A stretch of DNA of 64,000 nt, from NCBI RefSeq assembly GCF_018129405.1, contig NZ_JAFCLP010000030.1, forward strand, positions 1 to 64,000, in the 5' to 3' direction. Of this stretch, positions 43,170 to 52,121 are shown one piece after another. Numbering within the stretch: the first letter of the stretch is position 1; every line of letters begins with the position of its first letter. Source of the DNA: Bradyrhizobium iriomotense. Lineage in GTDB: Bacteria; Pseudomonadota; Alphaproteobacteria; Rhizobiales; Xanthobacteraceae. A model generated the notes under the pieces. That model saw only the letters and a list, made by a program, of their open reading frames with translations, searched no databases and was not told where the DNA came from. The translations under genes and the position numbers were made by a program.

Positions 43170-44552
43170 ATGTGCGGCATGCATCTTTCCGCGCAAACGT
43201 CCTCGTTCACCAAAACGTCGCTGTGCGCGCTCCTCCTCGGCACGGCAATGAGCCTCGCGCTCGTCGTCCCGGCCTCGGCTGCCGCCGATTGTGTCGCCGG
43301 CAGCAAGGCTGCTCCCGCCGAGCTGATCACGTCGTGCAGCGCCGTCATCGACCAGGCTGCCAATTCGAGTTCCGATCGCGCCGCGGCGCTGCTGGTCCGC
43401 GCTGGCGCCAATGCGCGCACCTCGGGTGGCCAGACCCAGGCCCTGCGGGACATCGACCGCGCCATCGCCCTCGACGGCAAGAACGCAAAGGCCTGGCGCG
43501 TGCGCGGCGACCTCTTGCGTGAGGCCGGCGGCGACCTCAATCGGGCCGCGGCGGATCTGACCAAGGCGATCGAGCTCGATCCACAGGACGCGGAAGCTTA
43601 CGAGCTGCGCGGCGTCGTCTACACCAATCAGCATCGCTTCGACCGCGCCATTGCAGACTACGACCAGGCCATCAAGCTGAAGCCGGATTCCGCCCAGGCC
43701 TGGTCCGACCGCGGCGCGACCTTCTATCTGCGCGGCGACTACGACAAGGCCGTCGCCGACCTCAGCGAGGCGCTGCGGCTCGATCCGAACCGGGCGCGCA
43801 GTTACACCAACCGCGGCGCCGCCTACAAGAAGCTCGGCGAGCTCGACAAGGCGATCGCGGACGACAGCGAGGCGATCCGGCTCGATCCAAAGGTGCCGGA
43901 GTATTTCGACAACCGCGGTCTCACCTATGCCGCCATGAAGGAGTACGACAAGGCGATCGCCGATTACGATCAGGCGATCCGTCTCGAGCAGCGGGTGAAC
44001 TTCCTGACCAACCGCGGCGACTCCTACCAGTTCAAGGGTGAACTCGGTGCTGCGCTGTCGGACTACAATGACGCGCTGAAACTCGATCCGAATTTTGCCA
44101 AGACCTACAACAATCGCGCCGTGCTCTACAAGAAGATGGGCGAGCGCAAGAAGGCGCTGGCCGACTACGAGGCGACGTTGCGGCTCGATCCCGCCAATGA
44201 GAACGCGCTCAACGGCCGCCGCGCGATGATCGCCGAGATCGCAAAATTCGGCGGCGAGCCGGCCCGTGTGCTGAACGCCGCCGCCAGCGGCCCGTCGTTC
44301 GATTGTGCCACGGCGAGGCGCGAGGTCGAGAAGGTGATCTGCGCCGATCCGCAGCTCGGCGTGCTCGACCGTCAGATCGCCGAGGCCTACGAGCGCGTGC
44401 TGAAAGCGGCGAGCAAGCGCTCTGCCGGCGACGTTCGCAAGACCCAGCGCGATTTCCTCACGGCGCGCAACGCAAGCTTCGGCCGTCCCGGCTATGATCT
44501 GAAGAAGGTCATGCAGGAGCGGTTGCAGAAGCTGAATGCGATGGAGAGCTGA
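43170..44552 (+). CDS. Secreted TPR protein with LprI-like C-terminal domain (paralogue 2)
   Basis: A 460-residue exported protein: signal to about residue 38, six to seven TPR units (RFDRAIADYDQAIKLKP, DYDKAVADLSEALRLDP, ELDKAIADDSEAIRLDP, EYDKAIADYDQAIRLEQ, ELGAALSDYNDALKLDP and others). The C-terminal LprI-like domain has FDCATARREVEKVICADPQLGVLDRQIAEAYERVL and RNASFGRPGYDLKKVMQERLQ. It shares the end of paralogue 1 almost exactly but has a longer repeat array. A role in envelope protection or protein binding is a family inference only. Confidence 0.9.
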   Translation: MCGMHLSAQTSSFTKTSLCALLLGTAMSLALVVPASAAADCVAGSKAAPAELITSCSAVIDQAANSSSDRAAALLVRAGANARTSGGQTQALRDIDRAIALDGKNAKAWRVRGDLLREAGGDLNRAAADLTKAIELDPQDAEAYELRGVVYTNQHRFDRAIADYDQAIKLKPDSAQAWSDRGATFYLRGDYDKAVADLSEALRLDPNRARSYTNRGAAYKKLGELDKAIADDSEAIRLDPKVPEYFDNRGLTYAAMKEYDKAIADYDQAIRLEQRVNFLTNRGDSYQFKGELGAALSDYNDALKLDPNFAKTYNNRAVLYKKMGERKKALADYEATLRLDPANENALNGRRAMIAEIAKFGGEPARVLNAAASGPSFDCATARREVEKVICADPQLGVLDRQIAEAYERVLKAASKRSAGDVRKTQRDFLTARNASFGRPGYDLKKVMQERLQKLNAMES

Positions 44553-44560
44553 GGCGTCCT

Positions 44561-44758
44561 TGCCTCTCCCCGCGTGCGGGGCGAGGCCGGAATTTGCGAC
44601 AGCAAATTTCCGGGTGAGGGGGCTCTCCGCGAGTCCAACTGCCGCCGTCCCCGGGAAGACTCCCCCTCACCCCGACCCTCTCAGCGCGAGCGAAGCTCGT
44701 CGCGGCCCCGCATCCGCCTTCGCCAAGGCTTCGGCGGACGAGAGCGGGGAGAGGGGGA
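44561..44758. repeat. CCTCTCCCCGCG palindromic repeat region
   Basis: About 200 bases of nested inverted repeats, from CCTCTCCCCGCGTGCGGGG to the near-mirror GCGGGGAGAGGGG. Internal arms include CGGAATTTGCGACAGCAAATTTCC and GGCTTCGGCGGA. This explains most of the 353-base gap between the TPR gene and prpE; no gene is supported here. Confidence 0.75.
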
Positions 44759-44905
44759 AGGACATCATCCTTTTCGGCTTGAATCGCGGTCCGTTCCCGG
44801 GAAAATAGCCCCCAAACAAGGCCGGCAATTGATCCTGGTCATGGCGGGACGCCTGTCCTGCCACAAGGGTCAGGGCCAGCCCATAAAGGGAACGGGAGCG
44901 CGGGA

Positions 44906-46828
44906 ATGAACGTCCAAGGAAAAGCCGACGGGAAGAGTCGTTATCACGAGGTCTATGCGCGCTCGCTGGCCGACCCCGAGGGCTTCTGGGCCGAGGCGGC
45001 CAAGGAGATCGACTGGATCGCGCCGCCGAAGGCAATCTTCGATCCCTCGCAAGGACCCTATGGCCGCTGGTTTACCGGCGGTGTGGTCAACACCTGCTAC
45101 AACGCGCTCGACCGCCATGTCGAACGCGGCCGCGCCGACCAGGTCGCGCTGATCCATGATTCGCCGCTGACGGGCTCGATCACCAAACTCACCTATGCCG
45201 AGCTCCTGGGCGAGGTGCAGGCGCTTGGCGCCATCATGCAGGATTTCGGTGTCGCCAAGGGCGACCGCGTCATCCTCTACATGCCGATGGTGCCGGAGGC
45301 GGTGGTTGCAATGCTCGCCTGCGCGCGCATCGGTGCGGTGCACTCGGTGGTGTTCGGGGGCTTTGCCGCAAAGGAGCTTGCCACCCGTATCGACGATGCG
45401 CAGCCGAAGCTCATTCTCTCCGCAAGCTGCGGCATCGAGCCGGGCCGGGTCGTGCAGTACAAGCCGCTGCTCGACGAGGCGATCAAGCTTGCCGGCAGCA
45501 AGCCGAAGGCCTGTATCGTGCTGCAACGTCCGCAGCTCACCTGTGACTTGATGCCGGGCCGCGACTACGATTGGGCAAGCCTGCGCCGCAAGGCCATCAA
45601 CGAAGGCAAGAAGGCACCTTGCGCGCCTGTTGCCGCCACCGATCCGCTCTACATCCTCTACACATCGGGCACCACGGGCATTCCCAAGGGCGTCGTGCGC
45701 GACAATGGCGGGCATCTGGTTGCGATAAAATGGTCGATGTTCAACCTCTATGGTGTCAAGCCGGGCGAGGTCTGGTGGTGCGGCTCCGACATCGGCTGGG
45801 TGGTCGGCCACAGCTACATCATCTACGGCCCGCTGCTGCATGGCGCGACCTCGATCATGTACGAGGGCAAGCCGGTCGGCACGCCCGACGCCGGCGCATT
45901 CTGGCGCGTCATCAGTGAGCACAAGGCGGTCGCCTTGTTCACCGCGCCGACCGCGTTCCGCGCGATCCGGAAAGAGGATCCGGACGGAAGGTTCATCCGG
46001 CAATATGACCTGTCGGCATTCCGCACGCTGTTCCTCGCCGGCGAGCGCGCCGATCCGCCGACGGTGGAATGGGCGGAAGCGCAGCTCAAGGTGCCGGTGA
46101 TCGACCATTGGTGGCAGACCGAGACCGGCTGGTGCATCGCCGGCAATCCGGTCGGTCTCGGCGTGCTGCCGGTGAAGCACGGCTCGCCGACGGTGCCGAT
46201 GCCGGGTTACCAGGTCGACATCGTCGATGAGGCGGCCAAGCCCGTCGGCCCCAACACCATGGGCTCGATCGTGATCAAGCTGCCGATGCCGCCGGGCTGC
46301 CTGCCGACGCTGTGGAATCAGGACGCGCGCTTCAAGGAAGGCTATTTGAGCGAATTCCCCGGCTATTACAAAACCTCGGACGCCGGCTACAAGGACGAGG
46401 ACGGCTATGTCTTCGTCATGGGCCGCACCGACGACATCATCAATGTCGCCGGCCATCGCCTGTCGACCGGCGGCATGGAGGAGATCCTGGCCTCGCATCC
46501 CGATGTGGCCGAATGCGCCGTGCTCGGCGTCAAGGACGCGATCAAGGGCGAGGTGCCCTGCGGCTTCCTGGTACTCAAGGCCGGCGTGACGCGCGCCCCC
46601 GCCGAGATCGAGAAGGAGATCATCGCGCTGGTGCGCGACAAGCTCGGCCCGGTCGCCGCCTTCAAGCTCGCCATCACCGTCGGCCGGCTGCCCAAGACGC
46701 GCTCCGGCAAGATCCTGCGCGGCACCATCAAGAAGATCGCCGACGGCGAATCCTGGGCCATGCCGGCGACGATCGAGGATCCCAAGGTGCTGGACGAGAT
46801 CGGCGAGGCGCTGAAGGGGCGGGTGTGA
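44906..46828 (+). CDS. prpE: Propionyl-CoA synthetase
   Basis: A 640-residue AMP-forming acyl-CoA synthetase converting propionate, ATP and CoA to propionyl-CoA. PrpE-specific blocks are readable: YTSGTTGIPKGVVRDNGGH, MFNLYGVKPGEVWWCGSDIGWVVGHSYI, FTAPTAFRAIRKEDPDG, HWWQTETGWCI and GRTDDIINVAGHRLSTGGMEE. The adenylation lysine is in KTRSGKILRG (about 602). Acetyl-CoA synthetases lack the RDNGGH segment. It stands alone; no prpBCD genes are in the window. Confidence 0.95.
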   Translation: MNVQGKADGKSRYHEVYARSLADPEGFWAEAAKEIDWIAPPKAIFDPSQGPYGRWFTGGVVNTCYNALDRHVERGRADQVALIHDSPLTGSITKLTYAELLGEVQALGAIMQDFGVAKGDRVILYMPMVPEAVVAMLACARIGAVHSVVFGGFAAKELATRIDDAQPKLILSASCGIEPGRVVQYKPLLDEAIKLAGSKPKACIVLQRPQLTCDLMPGRDYDWASLRRKAINEGKKAPCAPVAATDPLYILYTSGTTGIPKGVVRDNGGHLVAIKWSMFNLYGVKPGEVWWCGSDIGWVVGHSYIIYGPLLHGATSIMYEGKPVGTPDAGAFWRVISEHKAVALFTAPTAFRAIRKEDPDGRFIRQYDLSAFRTLFLAGERADPPTVEWAEAQLKVPVIDHWWQTETGWCIAGNPVGLGVLPVKHGSPTVPMPGYQVDIVDEAAKPVGPNTMGSIVIKLPMPPGCLPTLWNQDARFKEGYLSEFPGYYKTSDAGYKDEDGYVFVMGRTDDIINVAGHRLSTGGMEEILASHPDVAECAVLGVKDAIKGEVPCGFLVLKAGVTRAPAEIEKEIIALVRDKLGPVAAFKLAITVGRLPKTRSGKILRGTIKKIADGESWAMPATIEDPKVLDEIGEALKGRV

Positions 46829-46839
46829 GGTTTGGGCCT

Positions 46840-46921
46840 GTCATTCCGGGGCGATGCGAAGCATCGAACCCGGAATCTCGAGATTCCGGGTCTGGTGCTT
46901 ACGCACCATCCCGGAATGACG
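46840..46921. repeat. Palindromic repeat, GTCATTCCGGGG family, copy 2
   Basis: An 82-base inverted repeat with the same CCCGGAATCTCGAGATTCCG centre as 35959-36036 and different flanking stems (GATGCGAAGCATC here). It lies between prpE and a lipoprotein gene, 12 bases after the prpE stop. Confidence 0.8.
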
Positions 46922-46984
46922 GCCTTGCCGACTTACAATCTCCGCATTCCGCGCTAAACAGGGCCGGTCAACAAGGGATCCTGG

Positions 46985-47254
46985 ATGCCACTCGCCACCG
47001 CGCCGCGCCTGCTCGCAGCCGTAACTCTCGCCATCGCTCTCTCCGCCTGCTCGGCGCGCTACCAGACGCCGGTGGCCGTGGGCGGCGACGATGATGACGC
47101 GGTCTGCCAGAGCCGTGGCTATGCGCAGGGCTCGCCGGAATACGTGGCCTGCCGCAAGGACCGCGACGTCCAGCGCAACGCCGCTACCGCTCGCGCCGAC
47201 CGTCGCCAGCGCGATCTCGGCGAGTACATGCTGAACAATCCCGTGCGGCCGTAA
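46985..47254 (+). CDS. Small lipoprotein-like hypothetical protein
   Basis: An 89-residue protein whose signal ends in a lipobox (LSACS), suggesting membrane anchoring after diacylglycerol modification. The mature part is acidic (VGGDDDDAVCQSRGYAQGSPEYVACRKDRDV) with a Cys pair. AAGGGATCC precedes the ATG. Function unknown; likely outer-membrane associated. Confidence 0.75.
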   Translation: MPLATAPRLLAAVTLAIALSACSARYQTPVAVGGDDDDAVCQSRGYAQGSPEYVACRKDRDVQRNAATARADRRQRDLGEYMLNNPVRP

Positions 47255-47357
47255 GCGCGGAGCGCGGAATTATACTGCCGCGCCATTCGCGCAGCACTCG
47301 CATATCTCGTGACACATCTGCAACGCCACGGCCAAATCGTGTCGCGTTAGTCCTGAT

Positions 47358-47371
47358 TTGATCGGCGTCAA
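47358..47371. promoter_or_regulatory. FNR/FixK2-type box upstream of ompW-like gene
   Basis: TTGATCGGCGTCAA matches the FixK2/FNR consensus TTGAT-N4-ATCAA in nine of ten conserved positions. It ends 75 bases before the OmpW start, a typical activator distance. FixK2 is the microoxic activator in Bradyrhizobium, and ompW is known to respond to FNR in enterobacteria. Confidence 0.75.
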
Positions 47372-47446
47372 ATCCTTCACCATCCCCTTTCTGCTCTGAC
47401 GCACATGTCGCGCAACGAAGCGCGCCTATGGCTGAAGGGGATTGAA

Positions 47447-48193
47447 ATGGACGGAACGATAAGAAACTTGGCGCGGATCGCGACGGTCGGTGCGATGCTC
47501 GCGGGGACCTTTGTCTCGGCGCAGGCTGCCGATCTGCCGGTCTACAAGAAGGCGCCGCCGCCGGTGGAGGCGTTCAATCCCTGGATGGTGCGTCTGCGCG
47601 TGCTCGGCGTGTTGCCGGATGCCGGCGGCTCCACCGTCAATGTCGCGGGCGTTCCCTCGCTGTCGTCGCCGAATTCCGGCCTCTCGATCAGCGACCAGGT
47701 CGTGCCCGAGCTCGACATCAGCTATTTCTTCACGAAGAACATCGCGGCCGAACTGATCCTCGGCGTGACCAGGCACTCGATCAGCGGCACCGGCTCGCTC
47801 GCGAATCTGCCGATCGGCAAGACCACGCTGCTGCCGCCGACGCTGACCCTGCAGTATCACTTCGACAATTTCGGCGCGTTCAAGCCGTATGTCGGTGCCG
47901 GCGTGAACTACACCGTGTTCTTCAACAATTCCGCCGCCAACGTGCCGGCCGCCATCGTCGGACCGCCCGCGATCGTCGCCACCACCACGAACCTGCACGT
48001 CAGCAACGCCTGGGGCGGCGCGGTGCAGTTCGGCTTCGACTACATGCTCGACCGGCACTGGGGCCTCAACGTCGACGTCAAGAAGCTCTGGCTGCGGCCG
48101 GATTACTCGGCGACCGTCAGCGGCCTGCCGGTCACCGGCACCGCCCATATCGATCCGTGGCTGGTCGGCGCCGGCGTGACGTACAAGTTTTGA
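47447..48193 (+). CDS. OmpW-family outer-membrane beta-barrel protein
   Basis: A 248-residue porin-like protein with signal about 1-28 (ending SAQAADLP). The mature protein follows the OmpW pattern: VRLRVLGVLPDAGGS, DQVVPELDISYFFTKNIAAELILGVTRHS, TLLPPTLTLQYHFDNFGAFKPYVGAGVNYT and a C-terminal AHIDPWLVGAGVTYKF ending in Phe for barrel assembly. The start at 47447 has AAGGGG upstream. A FixK2-type box ends 75 bases before the start, implying induction under low oxygen. Confidence 0.92.
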   Translation: MDGTIRNLARIATVGAMLAGTFVSAQAADLPVYKKAPPPVEAFNPWMVRLRVLGVLPDAGGSTVNVAGVPSLSSPNSGLSISDQVVPELDISYFFTKNIAAELILGVTRHSISGTGSLANLPIGKTTLLPPTLTLQYHFDNFGAFKPYVGAGVNYTVFFNNSAANVPAAIVGPPAIVATTTNLHVSNAWGGAVQFGFDYMLDRHWGLNVDVKKLWLRPDYSATVSGLPVTGTAHIDPWLVGAGVTYKF

Positions 48194-48226
48194 TGAGCGC
48201 GTTGGGGAGGCATACTACCTCCCCAA

Positions 48227-48355
48227 CGTCGTCCTGGCGAAAGCCAGGACCCATACCGCGTGATCTCTCGCTTGCGCACAGTCGGCGTACCGGACGACGA
48301 ATCTTCGCCAAACCACTCCCTGGGGTAATGGGTCCTGGCTTTCGCCAGGACGACG
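48227..48355 (-). repeat. Long core-bearing repeat, copy 5 (core inverted)
   Basis: A ~129-base element with CCTGGCGAAAGCCAGG-type arms. The core reads CCCATTACCCCAG then GTTTGGCGAAGATTCG on the minus strand. Convergent gap between ompW-like and trcR genes, followed by the trcR terminator. Confidence 0.75.
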
Positions 48356-48373
48356 GTGGACGCGCAAAAACAA

Positions 48374-48401
48374 AAACGCGGCGGGTTTTCCCGCCGCGTT
48401 T
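48374..48401 (-). terminator. Intrinsic terminator of trcR
   Basis: AAACGCGGCGGG-TTTT-CCCGCCGCGTTT is a perfect 12-bp stem with a 4-base loop. On the minus strand it is followed by a T-rich tract (TTTTTGTTTTTG), so it ends the leftward trcR transcript. Confidence 0.9.
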
Positions 48402-48430
48402 GCATTTGATCGCGAACGAAGAGTGGAGCC

Positions 48431-49126
48431 CTACTCCTCCTCGTCGTCCTGCTTCTTGCCGCCGAGCGTCTTCAGCTTGGCGAACACGGCGTCGACGTTG
48501 AGGTCGTCGCTCGATCGCTCGGCCGGCTCGTACTCGTCCTTCTTGGTGGTCTCGGAGGCCGGCAGCAGTGTGGCGCCGCCATAGGCCGCGTCGATCGGCT
48601 TCTCCTTGGCCGCGCGCTGGACCTCGAAATCGAGCTCGATCTGCGAGCAGAGGCCGAGCGTCACCGGGTCGATCGGGGTCAGCGACGAGGTGTTCCAGTG
48701 GGTCCGGTCGCGCACGCTGGCGATGGTGCTCTTGGTGGTGCCGACGAGGCGCATGATCTGGGCGTCCTTCAGCTCGGCATGGTTGCGCAGCAGCCAGAGA
48801 ATGGCGCTCGGGCGCTCATGGCGGCGCGAGACCGGGGTGTAGCGCGGGCCCTTGCGCTTGGGCTGCGGTGGCAGCACCACCTTGCTCTCCTGCAGGCGGA
48901 GCCGGTAGTCCGGGTTCTTCTCGCCCTTCTCGATCTCCTCGCGGGTCAGCTGGCCGTTGGAGAGGGGGTCCATGCCCTTGATGCCCTGGGCGGCGTCGCC
49001 GTCGGCGATGGCGCGCACCTCGAGGGGGTGCATCTTGGTGAAATCGGCGACCTGGTCGAAGGTCAGCGCGGTGTTGTCGAGCAGCCAGACGGCGGTCGCC
49101 TTGGGCATCAGAGGTGCGTTGCTCAT
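48431..49126 (-). CDS. trcR: TrcR-type cell-cycle transcriptional regulator (DUF1013)
   Basis: A 231-residue DNA-binding protein of the DUF1013/TrcR family, conserved and single-copy in alphaproteobacteria. It starts MSNAPLMPKATAVWLLDNTALTFDQVADFTKMHPLEV (helical domain). The central SAILWLLRNHAELKDAQIMRLVGTTKSTI looks like an HTH, and an acidic tail (KKQDDEEE) closes it. The start at 49126 has the near-ideal AAAGGAGATTTGCC upstream; the frame to 49180 is unsupported. It is divergent from ispH. Confidence 0.92.
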   Translation of the reverse strand: MSNAPLMPKATAVWLLDNTALTFDQVADFTKMHPLEVRAIADGDAAQGIKGMDPLSNGQLTREEIEKGEKNPDYRLRLQESKVVLPPQPKRKGPRYTPVSRRHERPSAILWLLRNHAELKDAQIMRLVGTTKSTIASVRDRTHWNTSSLTPIDPVTLGLCSQIELDFEVQRAAKEKPIDAAYGGATLLPASETTKKDEYEPAERSSDDLNVDAVFAKLKTLGGKKQDDEEE

Positions 49127-49203
49127 GGCAAATCTCCTTTGTGCTTCGCCCACCCCTCTGGAGGCGAAACCGGTGGTCATCAGCGATGACAGGGAATTCG
49201 CGC

Positions 49204-49233
49204 TATATAAGCCCGGAGGGGCTAGCCACGCAA
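49204..49233 (-). promoter_or_regulatory. Possible trcR promoter
   Basis: On the minus strand TTGCGT (49228-49233) and TATATA (49204-49209) are separated by 18 bases, about 80 bases upstream of the trcR start. The divergent ispH side has a TTGACA at 49256-49261 with only a weak -10 partner. Confidence 0.4.
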
Positions 49234-49380
49234 TGGTTCTGCTATAGATAGTGCCTTGACAGCGCCCGAAAGGGGGCCCAATTCCCTCTGCAGTCCCGTA
49301 AGCCCGTACCTAAGCCCTATTCATCCATCCGACCGCTTCCCGCCCCATTTGGCCAGGTGATTCGGTCCCGAGATCGCTCA

Positions 49381-50349
49381 ATGTCAGCCAAACCAGACCT
49401 CAAGATCGTGCTTTGTTCTCCCCGCGGCTTCTGTGCCGGGGTGGTCCGGGCGATCGACACCGTGGAACGGGCGCTCGATAAGTACGGCGCTCCCGTCTAT
49501 GTTCGCCATGAGATTGTGCACAACAAGTACGTCGTCGACGGGTTGAAGAAGAAGGGTGCCATCTTCGTCGAGGAACTGGCCGAAATCCCGGAAAATGCCA
49601 CCGCGCCGGTGGTGTTCTCGGCCCATGGCGTGCCGAAATCGGTTCCGGCCGACGCCCAGTCCCGCAATCTGTTCTCGCTGGATGCGACCTGCCCGCTGGT
49701 GACCAAGGTGCACCGCGAGGCCGCGATCCACTTCAAGCGCGGCCGCGAGATCTTCCTGATCGGCCATTCCCATCATCCAGAAGTGGTCGGCACGCTCGGC
49801 CAGCTTCCGCCCGGCGCCGTGACCCTGATCGAAACCGCCGAGGACGCCAAGACCATCAATCCGAAGGATCCTGATAACCTCGCCTTCGTGACCCAGACCA
49901 CGCTGTCGATCGACGACACCGCGGAGATCGTGGCGTTGCTCAAGGAGCGCTTCCCGAACATCAACGGTCCGCACAAGGAAGACATCTGCTACGCCACCAC
50001 CAACCGCCAGCTCGCGGTGAAGAAGGTGGCGCCGGTGGTGGACGCGCTCATCGTTGTCGGTGCCCCCAATTCGTCGAACTCGCAGCGCCTGCGCGAGGTC
50101 GCCGAGCGCGAGGGCTGCAAGATTGCGGTGTTGGCGCAGCGCGCCGCCGATATCGACTGGACCAAGTTCGGCAACATCACGAGCCTCGGCATCACCGCGG
50201 GCGCCTCCGCGCCGGAAGTGATCGTCGAGGAGATCATGGACGCTTTCGCCGAGCGCTACACGCTGCACGTGGAGACGGTCTCGGCCGCGGAGGAGAACGA
50301 GTTCTTCCCGCTGCCGCGTCAAGTGCGCCCCGAAGCTGCCGCCGAGTAG
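49381..50349 (+). CDS. ispH: 4-hydroxy-3-methylbut-2-enyl diphosphate reductase
   Basis: A 322-residue iron-sulfur enzyme making the isoprenoid precursors IPP and DMAPP in the last MEP-pathway step. The three 4Fe-4S cysteines are Cys12 ([11 protein letters not shown]), Cys104 ([11 protein letters not shown]) and Cys203 ([10 protein letters not shown]). The E/T/N substrate motifs [10 protein letters not shown] and [16 protein letters not shown] are intact. The ATG at 49381 follows the leader; the frame to 49357 is unsupported. thrB starts 6 bases after the stop, so ispH-thrB-rnhA form an operon. Confidence 0.98.
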   Translation: MSAKPDLKIVLCSPRGFCAGVVRAIDTVERALDKYGAPVYVRHEIVHNKYVVDGLKKKGAIFVEELAEIPENATAPVVFSAHGVPKSVPADAQSRNLFSLDATCPLVTKVHREAAIHFKRGREIFLIGHSHHPEVVGTLGQLPPGAVTLIETAEDAKTINPKDPDNLAFVTQTTLSIDDTAEIVALLKERFPNINGPHKEDICYATTNRQLAVKKVAPVVDALIVVGAPNSSNSQRLREVAEREGCKIAVLAQRAADIDWTKFGNITSLGITAGASAPEVIVEEIMDAFAERYTLHVETVSAAEENEFFPLPRQVRPEAAAE

Positions 50350-50355
50350 ACCTTT

Positions 50356-51339
50356 ATGGCGGTCTACACCGACGTCGCCGCCGACGAGCTTGCGGATTTC
50401 CTGAAGCAATACGATCTCGGCGAATTGCTCTCCTACAAAGGCATCGCCGAGGGCGTCGAGAATTCCAACTTCCTGCTGCACACCAGCCAGGGGTCGTTCA
50501 TCCTCACGCTCTACGAGAAGCGCGTGGCGAAGAACGACCTGCCGTTCTTCCTCGCGCTGATGACGCATCTGGCCGAGCACGGCGTCAATTGCCCGCTGCC
50601 GGTGAAGGGACGAGACGGCGAAGCTTTGCGCGAGCTGTCCGGCCGCCCCGCCGCGATCATCACCTTTCTCGAAGGCGTCTGGCCGCGCAAGCCGAATGCG
50701 ACCCATTGCGCCGGTGTCGGCGAGGGGCTCGCCAAGATGCATCTGGCCGGCGCCAATTTCGCGGTTCGGCGCGCCAATGCGCTGTCGGTGTCGGGCTGGC
50801 GGCCGCTGTTCGATGCGGCATCAAGCCGTGCCGACGAGGTGCAGCCCGGTCTGCGTGCGTTTCTCGCCGCCGAGCTCGATCATCTCGCGAGCGGGATCTG
50901 GCCGACCAACCTGCCCGAGGGCGTGATCCACGCCGACCTCTTCAACGACAACGTCTTCTTCCTCGGCGACAAGCTGTCCGGCATCATCGACTTCACCTTC
51001 GCCTGCAACGACATGCTGGCCTATGACGTCGCGATCTGCCTCAACGCCTGGTGCTTCGAGCCGGATCACTCCTTCAACGTCACCAAGGCGCGCGCTTTCC
51101 TCAATGCCTATGGCCGCGTGCGCAAGCTCACAGAGGCAGAAGAGGCCGCGCTGCCGCTGCTGGGGCGCGGCGCCGCGATCCGCTTCCTGCTGACGCGGCT
51201 GGTGGACTGGCTCAACGTGCCGCCCGGCGCGCTGGTCAAGCCGAAGGATCCGCTGGAATATGTCCGCAAGCTGCGCTTCCATCAGAGCGTGACGAGCGTG
51301 CGCGACTACGGGCTGATGCCGTCGGGGCTGGTGGCGTGA
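50356..51339 (+). CDS. thrB: Homoserine kinase (ThrB, CotH/APH-like type)
   Basis: A 327-residue kinase phosphorylating homoserine in threonine biosynthesis. It is the protein-kinase-like (aminoglycoside-phosphotransferase-fold) form: [36 protein letters not shown], then the catalytic loop [13 protein letters not shown] and the metal motif [11 protein letters not shown]. It is not a GHMP kinase. It lies between ispH (6-base gap) and rnhA (GTGA overlap), the conserved alphaproteobacterial order. Confidence 0.96.
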   Translation: MAVYTDVAADELADFLKQYDLGELLSYKGIAEGVENSNFLLHTSQGSFILTLYEKRVAKNDLPFFLALMTHLAEHGVNCPLPVKGRDGEALRELSGRPAAIITFLEGVWPRKPNATHCAGVGEGLAKMHLAGANFAVRRANALSVSGWRPLFDAASSRADEVQPGLRAFLAAELDHLASGIWPTNLPEGVIHADLFNDNVFFLGDKLSGIIDFTFACNDMLAYDVAICLNAWCFEPDHSFNVTKARAFLNAYGRVRKLTEAEEAALPLLGRGAAIRFLLTRLVDWLNVPPGALVKPKDPLEYVRKLRFHQSVTSVRDYGLMPSGLVA

Positions 51340-51800
51340 GCGAGCTTCCCAATGTCACCATCTATACCGACGGGGCGTGCTCGGGAAATCCCGGGCCCGG
51401 CGGCTGGGGCGCGATCCTGAAGTTCGGCGACAAGGAGAAGGAGCTGAACGGCGGCCAGCCGCACACCACGAACAACCAGATGGAATTGATGGCGGCGATC
51501 TCCGCGCTCGAGGCGCTGAAGAAGCCCTGCACGGTCGATCTCTACACCGACAGCCAGTATGTCCGGCAGGGCATCACCGGCTGGATCTTCGGCTGGAAGC
51601 GCAACGGCTGGCGCACCGCCGACAAGAAGCCGGTGAAGAATGTCGAGCTATGGCAGCGCCTCGACGCCGCCTTGAAGCAGCACGAGGTCCGCTGGCACTG
51701 GGTCAAGGGCCATGCCGGCCACCCCGAGAACGAGCGCGCCGATCAGCTCGCGCGCGACGGGATCGCGAAGGCGCGGTTGCAGCAGCGGGTGGCGGAGTAG
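51336..51800 (+). CDS. rnhA: Ribonuclease HI
   Basis: A 154-residue nuclease cutting the RNA strand of RNA-DNA hybrids. Active-site acids are readable: Asp12 in [17 protein letters not shown], Glu50 in [14 protein letters not shown], Asp72 in YTDSQYV and the final Asp in [11 protein letters not shown]. The GTG start at 51336 overlaps the thrB stop (GTGA), so it is translationally coupled. Length is typical. Confidence 0.97.
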   Translation: MSELPNVTIYTDGACSGNPGPGGWGAILKFGDKEKELNGGQPHTTNNQMELMAAISALEALKKPCTVDLYTDSQYVRQGITGWIFGWKRNGWRTADKKPVKNVELWQRLDAALKQHEVRWHWVKGHAGHPENERADQLARDGIAKARLQQRVAE

Positions 51801-51848
51801 GGGGCAGCGCATTTCGCTTGTGCCTTCGTCTCGTGCCCCAATCTCCAC

Positions 51849-51969
51849 CGTCATCCCGGCGAAGGCCGGGATCCACAACCACCAGATTGAATTTGGCGAA
51901 GATTGGTCATGACCATATCGCACCACAACTCCTACCCGGCGTATGGGTCCCGGCCTTCGCCGGGACGAC
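51849..51969 (+). repeat. Long core-bearing repeat, copy 6
   Basis: A ~121-base element with terminal CCCGGCGAAGGCCGGG stems. The core is GATCCACAACCACCAG then TTTGGCGAAGATTGG on the plus strand. It follows rnhA; no gene is supported between here and the peroxiredoxin. Confidence 0.75.
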
Positions 51970-52015
51970 ACCGAGTGTGTGGCTGAGATTGGTGGCCGCC
52001 TTACAGACAGTCTCT

Positions 52016-52105
52016 TAGGGTGGGCAAAGCGAAGCGTGCCCACGGCTTTTTTCAATCTGGGAAAGATGGTGGGCACGGCGCTGACGCGCCTTTGCCCACC
52101 CTACG
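52016..52105. repeat. GGGTGGGCAAAG palindromic repeat
   Basis: A 90-base inverted repeat with arms GGGTGGGCAAAGCG and CGCCTTTGCCCACCC and an internal CGTGCCCACGG/GTGGGCACGG stem, just after copy 6 of the long repeat. Together they fill the 321-base rnhA-peroxiredoxin gap. Confidence 0.75.
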
Positions 52106-52121
52106 GCACCTCCGCCGTGGC

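Noticed and set aside
31084-51969. CRISPR array
   Set aside because: Repeats are far apart, of variable length and palindromic, with coding genes between them and no cas genes.
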